NCBI GenBank assembly: GCA_021827985.1
Contig: JAKATL010000005.1
Location: 51,451 to 115,450, forward strand
DNA from: a bacterium
GTDB lineage: Bacteria; Chloroflexota; Dormibacteria; Aeolococcales; Bog-877
DNA: 64,000 nucleotides
Direction: 5' to 3'
In this document: positions 8,038-16,903 of the stretch, in pieces
How positions within the stretch are numbered: position 1 is the first letter of the stretch
Layout of the letters: every line of letters begins with the position of its first letter
Notes under the pieces: model-generated
The model's input: the letters and a program-made list of their open reading frames with translations, nothing else
Database searches by the model: none
What the model was told of the DNA's origin: nothing
Translations under genes and position numbers: made by a program

Positions 8038-8810
8038 AGGTTGGCCTCCCCTTCCTTGAGGTACTGGCCCTCCTGCTCGTCGCGGATCAGGCCGCCCCCC
8101 TCCATGGCCAGCACCCGGCGCCGGCAGAGATCCACCACCTCGCGGTTGTGGGTGGCCATGACCACCGTGGCGCCCCGGTGGTTGATCTGCAGCAGGAGCT
8201 GGACAATACCCCAGCCGGCGTCGGGGTCCAGGTTTCCCGTGGGCTCATCCGCCAGGAAGATCCTCGGGCGGTGAACCAGCGCCCGGGCGATCGCCACCCG
8301 CTGCTGCTCCCCCCCCGAGAGCTCGGTGGGAAAGGTGTTGAGCTTGTCCTCCAGCCCCACGATGTAGAGCGCCTCTCCCACCTTCTCCTTCAGGTGGCTG
8401 CGGCCAGGGTCGGTGACCTGGATGGCGAAGGCCACGTTCTGGGCCACAGTGAGGTTGGGCAGCAGCTTGAAGTCCTGGAAGACGATCCCCATCTTGCGGC
8501 GCAGCCGGGGCAGGTGACGCCGGCGGAGGCGGGCCAGGTCCTGGCCCTCCACCAGCACGTGTCCCTTGGTGGCGGTCTCCTCACGGATGAGAAGTCGGAT
8601 GATGGTCGACTTCCCGGCCCCGCTGGCCCCCACCACGAACACGAAGTCCCGGGGCGGGATGGTGAAGGAGACGTCCCGGATGGCGGCGGCCCCGTTGGGA
8701 TAGGTCTTGCTGACGTTCTGAAAGACGATGATGGGCGGCTCGTGGCGGGCCGGCCGGGTGGTCTCCGCGACCTGGGACCTCGGCGGTGCGGGGCTGGTGG
8801 AGATCGACAT
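8034..8810 (-). CDS. ftsE: Cell division ATP-binding protein FtsE
   Basis: FtsE is the ABC ATPase that drives FtsX. Walker A GASGAGKS (61-68), signature [15 protein letters not shown], Walker B IFLADEPTGNLDP and the switch His in MATHNRE are all present. The product has about 25 extra N-terminal residues before the conserved IVFQNVSKTY; an internal start is possible. It overlaps ftsX by 4 nt and follows prfB after a 156-nt gap, the common prfB-ftsE-ftsX order of Gram-positive genomes. Confidence 0.95.
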   Translation of the reverse strand: MSISTSPAPPRSQVAETTRPARHEPPIIVFQNVSKTYPNGAAAIRDVSFTIPPRDFVFVVGASGAGKSTIIRLLIREETATKGHVLVEGQDLARLRRRHLPRLRRKMGIVFQDFKLLPNLTVAQNVAFAIQVTDPGRSHLKEKVGEALYIVGLEDKLNTFPTELSGGEQQRVAIARALVHRPRIFLADEPTGNLDPDAGWGIVQLLLQINHRGATVVMATHNREVVDLCRRRVLAMEGGGLIRDEQEGQYLKEGEANL

Positions 8811-8832
8811 CTTGGGGTGCTGTGGTCCTCGT

Positions 8833-8918
8833 GCCAGCTCGGCTGGCGCTCGACGGGCGGACCCCCAAACGAGGGAGATTGATGTAGCCCTGAGCCGTTC
8901 TTGCTTTGGGCGAGTATA
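8833..8918 (-). promoter_or_regulatory. Possible ftsE promoter -10 and leader hairpin
   Basis: On the minus strand a TATACT hexamer (8913-8918), one mismatch from the -10 consensus, lies about 100 nt before the ftsE ATG; no good -35 is visible. Between it and the gene is a perfect 6-bp inverted repeat with 3-nt loop, GCCAGC-CGA-GCTGGC (8833-8847). This suggests separate transcription of ftsEX from prfB, but the call rests on pattern only. Confidence 0.25.
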
Positions 8919-8966
8919 GCCCGCTGGTGTTGAGGATGCCCTGGGGACTCGCCGCTGCAGTTTGGG

Positions 8967-10083
8967 TCAGGAGTCCTGGCCCCGCTCCCGGCGCTCCGCC
9001 TCCTGGCGCAGGTAGGCCTCGATGAAGGGGTCCAGTTGCCCCTCTTCGAGGACAGCCTGGACGTTGCCGACCTCGTGCCCGGTGCGGAGATCCTTGACCA
9101 GAGTGTAGGGCTGGAGGACGTAGGAACGGATCTGGTTCCCCCACTCAGGGGAGATCAGGTCGCCCTTGAGGTCCGCCAGATGCTCCGCCCTCTGAGCCCG
9201 CTGATAGTCGGCCAAGCGGGAGCGGAGCACGCGCCAGGCGGTGGCTCGGTTCTGCTGCTGGGAGCGCTCGTTCTGGCAGGTGACCACGATGCCGGTCGGC
9301 AAGTGGGTGATCCGGACCGCCGAGGAGGTCTTGTTGACGTGCTGGCCGCCGGCACCTGAGCTCCGGTAGACGTCGACCCGCACGTCCTTCTCATCGATCT
9401 CCACCTCCACGTCGTCCGGGATCTCGGGGTACACCTCCACCAAGGCGAAGGCGGTGTGGCGGCGGTGCTGGGAGTCGAAGGGGGAGATCCGCACCAGCCG
9501 GTGGACGCCCTTCTCGGCCCTGAGAAGGCCGTATGCGTGGGGTCCGCTGAATCGAATGGTGGCGCTCTTGATCCCGGCCTCCTCGCCCTCGGACTGATCG
9601 AGCGGCTCGGCCTTGAGCCGCCTCCCCTCCGCCCAACGGAGGTACATGCGAAGGAGCATCTCCGCCCAGTCCTGGGCGTCTGTGCCACCGGCCCCGGCAT
9701 GTACGCTCAGGAGGGCAGGGTAGTCCGAATACGGATCCTGGAAGAGCAGTTCCAGCTCGCGCTGGTCCAGCTCCCGGCCCAAGGCCACCAGTTCCTGCTG
9801 GAGCTGAGCAACCATGTCCGCATCACCATCGGCCAGCGACGCCAGCTCGGCGGCGTCTCCAGCGCGGGCCTCCAAGCGACCCAAATCCACAAGCTCCCCC
9901 CGCAGCCGACTGAGCTCCTGGGCGCGCTGCTGAGCCGATCCCGGGTCGTCCCAGCTGCCGTCCCGACCGAGCTCCTGCTCTAGGAGCTGAGCACGGGCCT
10001 CCTTGCCTGCGAAGTCAAAGGTGCTCCTTGAGCTGTCGGGCGCGGCGTTGTAGGCCCAATGCCTCGCCGACCAGCTCGCTCAT
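8967..10083 (-). CDS. prfB: Peptide chain release factor 2, programmed +1 frameshift
   Basis: RF2 terminates translation at UGA and UAA. The gene opens with ATG at 10083 and a 22-codon zero frame ending CTT TGA (10020-10015); a +1 shift then continues as GAC TTC GCA GGC AAG GAG (DFAGKEA) for 349 codons to 8967, total 371 residues. The GGQ peptidyl-hydrolase loop is in GAGGQHVNKTSSAVRI and the stop-recognition tripeptide SPF is in VRISPFDSQH, which separates RF2 from RF1. Annotators that do not model the shift would start it wrongly at 9890. ftsE follows on the same strand. Confidence 0.97.
10014..10028 (-). promoter_or_regulatory. prfB autoregulatory +1 frameshift site
   Basis: The minus strand reads AAGGAG-CAC-CTT-TGA-C. 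The internal Shine-Dalgarno-like AAGGAG sits three bases before the CTT slip codon and in-frame TGA, the spacing known to stimulate +1 shifting in prfB of Escherichia coli and many other bacteria. Low RF2 slows termination at the UGA and increases shifting, so RF2 controls its own synthesis. Confidence 0.95.
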
Positions 10084-10314
10084 GACTCCACTCTACCAGG
10101 GGCTCCGGAAAGGACCGTGCCCGAATCCTTGCGACCCTGTAACCGGATCGCAGCCCGCACCCCTGCGACACTCGGCATACTTGCCGCGTGCGAGTCCCAA
10201 GTGAATGTCAACCTCGCACCGCAGCATGGCGCGGCTAGGCGGCGACGCCGACGGCGGCCGGCTCGCCGGTGGGCGTGGCCCGGGGCATCGCCGCCCCAAG
10301 GATCGTCCTTACTG

Positions 10315-11676
10315 ATGCCGCTGCGACTCCGCTCCCAGCCTGGCCACGGTGCAGACGACCTCAGCACCAACCTGGGCACCCGGGCGTGGCAGGGGATATT
10401 TGCCACAGCACTTTGGGTGATCTTGACAGTGTGCGTCTGGCCCATTGCGCTGCCACTCTGGCTCGCCATCTGGTACCCGCTACCCGTCCTGCTCCTCGCC
10501 GCGGACGCCCTGGGGCCGACCCCGATCTTCGTCCGTTTGGGGCTGCGGCCGACCTGGCGGCCATTCTTACTCGTGGAAGCCCTGATCGTGACCATGGCCG
10601 TGCTAGCCGGCATCTCAGCCGTCACCAGCCCAATCCCGCGCAGCGACCAGCCCCTGACGTTGACTTGTGCCGCTAGAGATCTGTTGCACGGGCACGACCC
10701 ATACGCCACCTTCGAGCCCCAGTGCCTCAAGGCACTGGACTACCGCGGCGTCAGCTTGACCCCGATCCGTTCGGGCCCGTTTGCGCGAAGCGTAGCCGGC
10801 CCCTCGCCTTCGGCGCTTGCCACCGTGGCACAGCGAGAGGAATCTCGCGGTACCCATGCGGGCTTTCCCGCTTTCGGGTATCCCCCTGAGGCCATCTTGA
10901 CGCTTCTCCCAGTTGCGTACGATGGCTGGACCGCGGTCGCCCTTTGGGTTGCGCTGGTTTGTGCTCTCCTGCTGCTGATCATATATGTGCCGCGGCCACG
11001 AGCGCCCACATCCGTTATCGTATGGCAGCTCGCCGCTTTAGCCTTAGTCTGGTTTCCCTTCGGATGGAACCCCGAACTCGTCGGCTACCTACTTATCGGG
11101 GTATCTTTTGCCCTCATCCACCTGCGTCGGGCCAGCTCCGTGGCCCTCGGGCTCGCAGTGCTCACCACACCGATGGCTTGGATAGCGGCCCCAATTCATC
11201 TCGCGATCTCTTGGAGAGATCCGCACCATAGGAGGCGATACGCGGTGTTTCTCCTGACGTTGGCTGTCGGGGCACTCCCCTGGTGGGTTTGGGACCGCGA
11301 CCTGCCGCTCCAGCTGTGGCGCTTCATTACCCTGCCGGAGTTCCCAACAGGGGCTGCGCTAGGAATACTCTTCCCAGGTCAGTCGACCCTAAAGCCGATG
11401 CTGCTTCTAGCGTTCCTGCTGGCTATTGCCACCTGCACGTATGTCGCCGTCAAGCTGCCCCAGTGGGGATGGGCCATGGCCGCCCTCGTCTGGGGAGCCT
11501 TTCTAGTAAGCTGGCGTGCCCCACTTTACTACTACGATGCGGCGTTTTGGCTTTCACCTGCGGTCCTCATGGGATGGACCCGCTTTCAACGCCTCCCTTC
11601 CACACCGCTCGCCGGCGCTGGTCCCGGCGGATACGGAGCGGCAGACTTACAAGCCTGGACACATGGTCCGGATTGA
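10315..11676 (+). CDS. Polytopic membrane protein, GT-C glycosyltransferase-like
   Basis: About 453 residues with roughly ten hydrophobic segments and an extracytoplasmic loop after the second or third (LTCAARDLLHGHDPYATFEP), where GT-C enzymes often carry HGxDPY-type segments. No enzyme motif is certain, so substrate and activity are unknown. I used ATG 10315; the frame is open upstream to 10117 with no better ribosome site. It is the first plus-strand gene of the island between prfB and secA and is divergent from prfB with a 231-nt gap. Resembles DUF2029/GT87-like proteins in layout only. Confidence 0.6.
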   Translation: MPLRLRSQPGHGADDLSTNLGTRAWQGIFATALWVILTVCVWPIALPLWLAIWYPLPVLLLAADALGPTPIFVRLGLRPTWRPFLLVEALIVTMAVLAGISAVTSPIPRSDQPLTLTCAARDLLHGHDPYATFEPQCLKALDYRGVSLTPIRSGPFARSVAGPSPSALATVAQREESRGTHAGFPAFGYPPEAILTLLPVAYDGWTAVALWVALVCALLLLIIYVPRPRAPTSVIVWQLAALALVWFPFGWNPELVGYLLIGVSFALIHLRRASSVALGLAVLTTPMAWIAAPIHLAISWRDPHHRRRYAVFLLTLAVGALPWWVWDRDLPLQLWRFITLPEFPTGAALGILFPGQSTLKPMLLLAFLLAIATCTYVAVKLPQWGWAMAALVWGAFLVSWRAPLYYYDAAFWLSPAVLMGWTRFQRLPSTPLAGAGPGGYGAADLQAWTHGPD

Positions 11677-12053
11677 GGTGGCCCGCAGCGGATGGGCCGG
11701 GACGCGGCGTTCGGTGCTGAAACACCCGGCGGTGCGAACACCGTTATTGGCCCCAGCCAAGAGCCACCCCTTCTCTGCCGGCATGCCTCTGGGCACCCTG
11801 CCGCGTCTGTGGCTTCGAGATTGCCAGAAGTGCTTCTGCGCACGGCATCTCCGTGGCGCAGCCCACCCTGCATGGTATCCCGATGTTCGCCAACGAAAGC
11901 CCGGCACTCCACGCTCAACTGCACAGCCACAGAGAGCACCAGGACTGGCCCAGCACTCAATCGGCTCTGGGACTACCGTCTGTTCCTGCAACATCGGCGA
12001 TTCGCCACGCTTTCGACGGCCCCAGCGGGGGCGTCGGTTGCGGAGCCACGTTG
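11677..12053 (+). other. Intergenic stretch, no gene supported
   Basis: All three plus frames are partly open here, but none shows a recognisable protein, a good ribosome site or a membrane pattern like the flanking genes. The longest option (from 11853) only becomes protein-like after the GTG at 12054. It may hold decayed coding sequence; nothing else is seen. Confidence 0.4.
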
Positions 12054-12461
12054 GTGAGCTTTAGCAGTCCGGAGCAACGCTCCCGGTTGGGTTGGCAAAC
12101 GGTCTTGGCCCCTTTGATCGTGGTCTTCCTGTCGCTCGCGGTCTTGGTCGCGACTCTCTCGACCTACGTTCCGCTCCTTTCGTTACCGCTCCGCTCCACC
12201 ACGGCGAGAGCCTCTTTTTCTACTGCCCTGAGTGAGCGGCGCTGCCTCGCCCTCATGTTGCGCAGGACACTACCTCGCGCGGCCGTCGTGTACTTCGGCC
12301 CTCAGTCTGCCGGCGCTGCGCAGATGCTTCTCGAGCTCGGGTACGGTTGGGTCCGGCCCACGCCGACCGCTGACGGCGCTGACTGGCTGGCGACCTTAGT
12401 GCCATCACCTCGCAGCGGCACCTGCGCTGGTTTGGCCCTCCTGGTCACCCACCGCCCGTGA
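12054..12461 (+). CDS. Small single-pass membrane protein, unknown function
   Basis: 135 residues: a short N-terminus, one strong hydrophobic segment (about 16-45, LAPLIVVFLSLAVLVATLS), then an extracytoplasmic-looking domain of about 85 residues with RRCLALMLRR and LLELGYGWVRPT. The GTG at 12054 has GGAG 8 nt upstream. The stop overlaps the next start (GTGA), so translation is coupled to the large membrane protein that follows, suggesting an accessory subunit. No family recognised; an open frame to 11853 gives a longer but unconvincing N-terminus. Confidence 0.5.
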   Translation: MSFSSPEQRSRLGWQTVLAPLIVVFLSLAVLVATLSTYVPLLSLPLRSTTARASFSTALSERRCLALMLRRTLPRAAVVYFGPQSAGAAQMLLELGYGWVRPTPTADGADWLATLVPSPRSGTCAGLALLVTHRP

Positions 12462-13990
12462 GCCCCGAGGTCATCGCGTCCCTGGTAGCTATTTGGGTCG
12501 TCATGCTGCTCCCAGCCGCAACACTAGTCGGAACAGACATAGGAAGTATGCTAGCCGCGGCTCTGCTCGGCGCAGTGCTCGTCTCATGGGCCGCAGAAGC
12601 AGAGCTCTTCATAGGCGGCTCCTTCCAGCTCTGGCTGGTGGTTCTCGCATTATGCGCCAACGCCCTGGCTCTTGCGGCATGGCTGACGCGTAGGCACCCA
12701 AGCCTTACGGGGTGCCAGTCCGCTGTAGTCTCCCGGCCTGTCCGGAGACAAACATTTCGCTTGCACGCGTGGGCACGCTGGTCTAGCATCGGCCCGCTGA
12801 CTTCCTATGCGCTGCCATTGTTAGTGGCTACGACGTTGCCCATCCTACTCTTAGGTGCCAAGTACGTGACTCATGATGCTAATGCGATTTGGATCTTGCA
12901 CGCTCGTTGGATTCTAGCCGGGCACCAAGCGTACCTATCCAGCCTCCACAATCCCGCCTACTCATTTTCCAATCCATCCTATCCTCCGCTCATCTCTGCC
13001 GTCATGGCACTGCCAGGTGTCGTGTCTCCGGGGCCTACTGCGCTCGACGCAGTGTCCGTAGTCGCCATGCTTAATGGTGTTGCCTTGGGGTTGGTTGCCC
13101 TCGCCCTTCTTAAGCTGGCTAGCTCCACCTCCGCAGTGCAATCTTCCGCCAGCTTGCTGTCCGTAACTGTTGTATTGTTCGGCTTCGGAGCCGACGGCAT
13201 CTACTCCGCTGGCGGCGACGCGGATCTCTTTTGGGCAGCATGTGCCGTTGCAGGGGTTCTGTTCGGGCTCGTGCTGCCACAGAGTCGGAATCACCTTGCT
13301 ATTGCGTTGGTGTGCTTTCTGGCCGCCAGTCTATCGAAGTCCGAAGCGAGTGTTGCGGCCACCGCGACAGTCGCGCTAGTCGCATGGCGCTACGCGACGC
13401 TCCGCCCGCAGGGCCGCTTTGGCCACGGCAGGTCCAGGCTGGCTGAACTGGCTCGCGCGTCAGTCAGCAGGAAACACTTCCGTCAGCACTTGCCGATTTG
13501 CGCCCTCTGGATTCCCGCAGTGCTTGGCATGAGCGGCCTTGGGTGGCTATTCGCGATGCACGCGTTGGGAGTACCAAACCGGTTTTTTGAGCCTCCACTT
13601 TCTGGCCAAAGTTTGAGCTACCGAGTTGCCACTGCCTCGGTCGCTCTGGTACCGTATCTTCCGTTAGTCGCTGCGGCCGCTGCATCCGATCTGTTCGCAA
13701 CGCTGCGTTGGCGCAGTTGGCGTGCTCAAGTTGGGCTCGGATCGCCTCTGCTGCTGTGGATCGTGGTGGCATTGTACATGGTCGGCCTGCTCACCACATA
13801 TGCAATTGGAAGTTTGCCGATCGTCGGTTGGCTCGGGAGTTCGCTCTCGCGGGCCATGATCTTCGTTCAGTTGGCCGTGGCAAGTGAGATAGCCGCTTCC
13901 AGCATCCTGGTCGGCAGACTCCTGCGGGGAGGAGAAGAGGAAAGGACCGGTGGTGTTAAAGGCTCGGGGATCCGCTCGACGCGGCAATAG
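12458..13990 (+). CDS. Polytopic membrane protein, GT-C/PMT-like
   Basis: 510 residues with about eleven hydrophobic segments. After the first segments comes THDANAIWILHARWILAGH and then NPSYPPLISAVMALPG; an acidic pair in the first loop plus a YPP segment is the usual arrangement of GT39/PMT-type lipid-dependent glycosyltransferases. It starts with GTG overlapping the small membrane protein gene by 4 nt and ends 4 nt from the convergent gene at 13995. This gene has the lowest GC of the island by eye: two 60-base lines I counted gave 27 and 33 G+C. Activity is inference. Confidence 0.6.
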   Translation: MSPEVIASLVAIWVVMLLPAATLVGTDIGSMLAAALLGAVLVSWAAEAELFIGGSFQLWLVVLALCANALALAAWLTRRHPSLTGCQSAVVSRPVRRQTFRLHAWARWSSIGPLTSYALPLLVATTLPILLLGAKYVTHDANAIWILHARWILAGHQAYLSSLHNPAYSFSNPSYPPLISAVMALPGVVSPGPTALDAVSVVAMLNGVALGLVALALLKLASSTSAVQSSASLLSVTVVLFGFGADGIYSAGGDADLFWAACAVAGVLFGLVLPQSRNHLAIALVCFLAASLSKSEASVAATATVALVAWRYATLRPQGRFGHGRSRLAELARASVSRKHFRQHLPICALWIPAVLGMSGLGWLFAMHALGVPNRFFEPPLSGQSLSYRVATASVALVPYLPLVAAAAASDLFATLRWRSWRAQVGLGSPLLLWIVVALYMVGLLTTYAIGSLPIVGWLGSSLSRAMIFVQLAVASEIAASSILVGRLLRGGEEERTGGVKGSGIRSTRQ

Positions 13991-13994
13991 GGTT

Positions 13995-15797
13995 TCATCG
14001 AAGTGCAGGGAGGGTCTTTGGAACTTTGATACTCCTATAGCTCGCCAAGCGCCTTGTACCACGGGTTCGAAACCTGGGAGCCCAGAGAATCTTCTCCCTT
14101 CTTCGTTCGGTCGTGTGCCAGTGCAAGGTGGCAAGATGTTTGACGAGCAGCGACGGCGTGCCTGACGTCTCCACCAGTGCCGATACGTGGTGCGATTGGC
14201 AGAACGCATCGAGTTCGGCTGCGAAGTTCGCCCCTGGACTAGATGCTCCGTACAACTGGCTAACAATGGGCAAATTGGCAAACTCCTTGGGTACGAAGCT
14301 GAGGTAGCCGCCGGCCATCTTAAAGTACATCAGGTCGGCGGCTTGCCAGATCATCGATTGGCCGTACTCGCCATAGGGAAGTATCACCAGGGTTATGCCG
14401 CGGGGAAACTCCCTCTGGACGCTCCCTGCGGTAAGCAGCGCCGGAGTCTCAACCCTGGTCGCACGCAGCGGCGCAGGCCACCACGCCAAGACTAGGATGC
14501 CTGCGACCAGTGTGGGGACTATCCGGCGAGCCCGGACCAGATGGCACAATAGCAATGTTGCCACGACGGCGACGATCAGGTCAAAGTACATTGACAGGCG
14601 CACGGGCAGAATGTCCCTGAAGAGCGGGAGCTTGGCAAAGATCACCCACGGAAGATGTCCGGTGACCCTGCCTCCGATGTGAAGCCGAGGCCCCAATTCG
14701 CACGCCAGGCATCCCGAGGCCATCAGCGCGGCTAACTGCGACCACCTGTCTCGGAGGCCGCGCCAAGTCCACCATCCGAGAACCACTAGCAGTGGGAGTC
14801 CGACGTATGCCCCATTTTCCGCGAGGTTGCCGGTAAAGTGGCCAGTGATGGGAACGGCAGCCATGCCTCCGAACTCCGTGATGGGGGTCGGAACCAGAAA
14901 ATTGAGCAGGTCAGCAGAGTAAGTCAGAGGGGAGTTCAGAGCGGCTGGCACTGCTGCCAATCCGGTGACCAGATAGTAGAGGAAGGGGACGGTCAGGGCC
15001 AGGGACCCACCATAGGCCAGCAGGCCTGGGCGGACGAGTGACGCGAGAACGCGACGATCCGCCGGCATCAGCGCCCAGATCAGTACCAGGGTCGCGGCGG
15101 CCATGAGAGTGAAGGTGGCGTAAACCTCGGTGGAGACACCGAGCAGGAAAGCCAATGCGAGCGCGGAGAGGGCAGCGTAGCTGCCCTCTCCGATCTTCTG
15201 GCGCCAACGCAGCACCGCTAGCCACGCCAGCAGGGGCACCGCATAGATGAAAGTCAGATGCATGTGTCCGAGCAACTGGCCAGACTCGTAGGGGCCGAAG
15301 CCGAAGAGCCAGCCGCCTACCAAGGCCGGCCCGGTCCGGTGAGCGAGCTCGCGGCACAGCCCGAAGGAAGCTAGGGCAGCGAAGATTGGACTCGCCATGA
15401 TTGCGACGTTGTAGGCGACCACCGGGCCCGCCACCGCGGTGACCGGCCAGAACAGCAATGCCACCGACGGTACAGAGGTGTCCCAGGTGAGGTTGAAGCC
15501 CTGGGGTGCCCACACGGCGTGGGTAATGAATGGGTTCAACCCATGAGTCAGAGCATATGGCCACCAAGCCATTGCCCAGATGAAGAGGCTTGGGTCAGAC
15601 CCGATCCCCAGGAAGTGGGAGTCCGAGAACGGATCCACGTTCCGCGGCAGGAGCAACCAGAGTGAAATCACGTAAAGCAGGAGCGCCACGCCGAAGCTTG
15701 CGGCCGGATGTCCCAGGCGATGCGCCATCCGACGGGCGTACGCCTCACTTTTTCGCACCCAGGTATGATGCGCTCCAACCATGTGTGGCGCGCTCAT
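13995..15797 (-). CDS. Polytopic membrane protein with C-terminal soluble domain, GT-C-like
   Basis: 600 residues. The first loop has SDPSLFIWAMAWWPYALTHG followed by LNPF, then many membrane segments to about residue 450 and a 150-residue extracytoplasmic domain (LVILPYGEYGQSM onward). The same plan, including FxxxWxPYAxxHGLNPF and a LFGFxPxxxxxLLxGHxxx loop, is found in the gene at 53959, so the two are paralogues. Start ATG 15797 has GGAGG 11 nt upstream; the frame stays open to 15953. It is the only minus-strand gene of the island. Likely transfers a sugar from a polyprenyl donor outside the membrane, by analogy only. Confidence 0.6.
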   Translation of the reverse strand: MSAPHMVGAHHTWVRKSEAYARRMAHRLGHPAASFGVALLLYVISLWLLLPRNVDPFSDSHFLGIGSDPSLFIWAMAWWPYALTHGLNPFITHAVWAPQGFNLTWDTSVPSVALLFWPVTAVAGPVVAYNVAIMASPIFAALASFGLCRELAHRTGPALVGGWLFGFGPYESGQLLGHMHLTFIYAVPLLAWLAVLRWRQKIGEGSYAALSALALAFLLGVSTEVYATFTLMAAATLVLIWALMPADRRVLASLVRPGLLAYGGSLALTVPFLYYLVTGLAAVPAALNSPLTYSADLLNFLVPTPITEFGGMAAVPITGHFTGNLAENGAYVGLPLLVVLGWWTWRGLRDRWSQLAALMASGCLACELGPRLHIGGRVTGHLPWVIFAKLPLFRDILPVRLSMYFDLIVAVVATLLLCHLVRARRIVPTLVAGILVLAWWPAPLRATRVETPALLTAGSVQREFPRGITLVILPYGEYGQSMIWQAADLMYFKMAGGYLSFVPKEFANLPIVSQLYGASSPGANFAAELDAFCQSHHVSALVETSGTPSLLVKHLATLHWHTTERRREKILWAPRFRTRGTRRLASYRSIKVPKTLPALR

Positions 15798-16183
15798 CGT
15801 GCCTGGATCCTCCAGATGGTCACAGGCATCACCGGAAGCATAATGGGGGCCACTGGGCCTTCTGGCCCCAACGCGCCCGATGCACCCTGCGACTGCTCGG
15901 CGAACCACAGGGGACTCGTGGTCCGGTCCCCTCGCGCCAATTGACGTCAGCACCTCCTTCCCCGATCGAGGACCCCGGTCCTGAGTGAACGCGCAGTAGA
16001 TCGCGAAGGCGAGATCCGGCCAGCCGGAGACGCGACCTGCGGAGCCCGGCCATGTTGAGGGTCAACGACCCGCGAGGTAGTCACAGTCGAGTAACGACGC
16101 TCACGGCGAGTCACGCGGGCCCAACAGCGTGCGACAATGAGGGAATCCGCCGGCCAGTTACGGTTAGAGTCCCTTGGAAAGAC
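15798..16183. other. Divergent intergenic region with hairpin and TGACGTCA palindrome
   Basis: 386 nt between the divergent genes at 15797 and 16184. It contains a 7-bp inverted repeat GGGGCCA/TGGCCCC (15846-15869, 10-nt loop) in the leader of the minus gene and an 8-nt palindrome TGACGTCA (15942-15949). Both promoters should be here, but I see no convincing -35/-10 pair. No coding frame is supported. Confidence 0.35.
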
Positions 16184-16903
16184 ATGATGCCAACTAGTCG
16201 GACCTCCTATACGGTGGTGGTGCTGCCAGCCTACCAAGCAGAGCGTACTCTCAGCGCCACCGTCGCGGAGTTGCCCCCAGGAGCCGCCGACCACATCCTC
16301 TTGGTCGACGATGCGTCTCGGGACGCGACGGTCGCGGTGGCGCGCAGTCTCGGCCTGGACGTCAGGACTCGTACGCGGAACGGTGGCTATGGCGCCAACC
16401 AGAAGACTTGCTACCAGGAAGCGCTCCGGCTAGGCGCGACCGTCGTAGTTCTGCTTCACCCGGACTATCAGTACGATCCCAAGTCTGTGCCGACATTGGT
16501 TGCCCCGATTCTGGCCGGGCAAGCGGACATGACCTTCGGGTCCCGGTTCGCGAGCGGTGCCGACCCCAGGCTCGGCGGTATGCCCAACTACAGGTACTTC
16601 GGTAACCGACTGACCACTTTCGTGGAAAACCGGCTTCTAGGCACCAACTTCAGCGAAATGCACAGTGGCATGCGGGCCTACACCCGCCAGGTGCTAGAAA
16701 CCCTCCCGCTGGAGGCCTATTCCGACGACTTCCTCTTTGACACGCAATTGCTGGTCGGAGCCCACAAGCGCGGCTTCCGCATTCGGGAAGTTGCGATCCC
16801 CACCCGGTACACTCCTGAGTCGTCATCCATTGGCATCCGCAGGTCGGTGACCTACGTCGTCCTTAGCGTCCGTGAGTGCTGGCTTGCGCGTCGGTCACCA
16901 TAG
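16184..16903 (+). CDS. Family 2 glycosyltransferase, polyprenyl-phosphate sugar synthase-like
   Basis: 239 residues of GT-A fold: VVVLPAYQAERTL at the nucleotide-binding strand, LLVDDASRD, and the metal-binding region written HPDYQYDP in place of the usual DxD/DADLQ. GSRFASGADPRLGGMPNYRY and FSEMHSGMRAY match GT2 enzymes that load sugar onto polyprenyl phosphate or build surface polysaccharide. There is no C-terminal membrane domain. Start ATG 16184 (or 16187) follows GGAAAG. Overlaps the methyltransferase gene by 32 nt. Confidence 0.8.
   Translation: MMPTSRTSYTVVVLPAYQAERTLSATVAELPPGAADHILLVDDASRDATVAVARSLGLDVRTRTRNGGYGANQKTCYQEALRLGATVVVLLHPDYQYDPKSVPTLVAPILAGQADMTFGSRFASGADPRLGGMPNYRYFGNRLTTFVENRLLGTNFSEMHSGMRAYTRQVLETLPLEAYSDDFLFDTQLLVGAHKRGFRIREVAIPTRYTPESSSIGIRRSVTYVVLSVRECWLARRSP

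Noticed and set aside
10184..10211. TTGACA on the minus strand as a prfB promoter
   Set aside because: No -10-like hexamer lies at 16-19 nt; the nearest AAGTAT is 23 nt away.
10117..10314. N-terminal extension of the membrane protein at 10315
   Set aside because: The frame is open but the added residues are Arg/Pro-rich with no ribosome site near 10117; the ATG at 10315 fits the first membrane segments.
11516..12064. 182-codon frame over the 11677-12053 gap
   Set aside because: Overlaps the end of a supported gene, has no motif, and its composition shifts along its length.
14062..14082. GGGTTCGAAACC segment resembling a tRNA T-arm
   Set aside because: It lies in the coding sequence of the membrane protein at 13995 and no acceptor, D or anticodon stem can be drawn around it.
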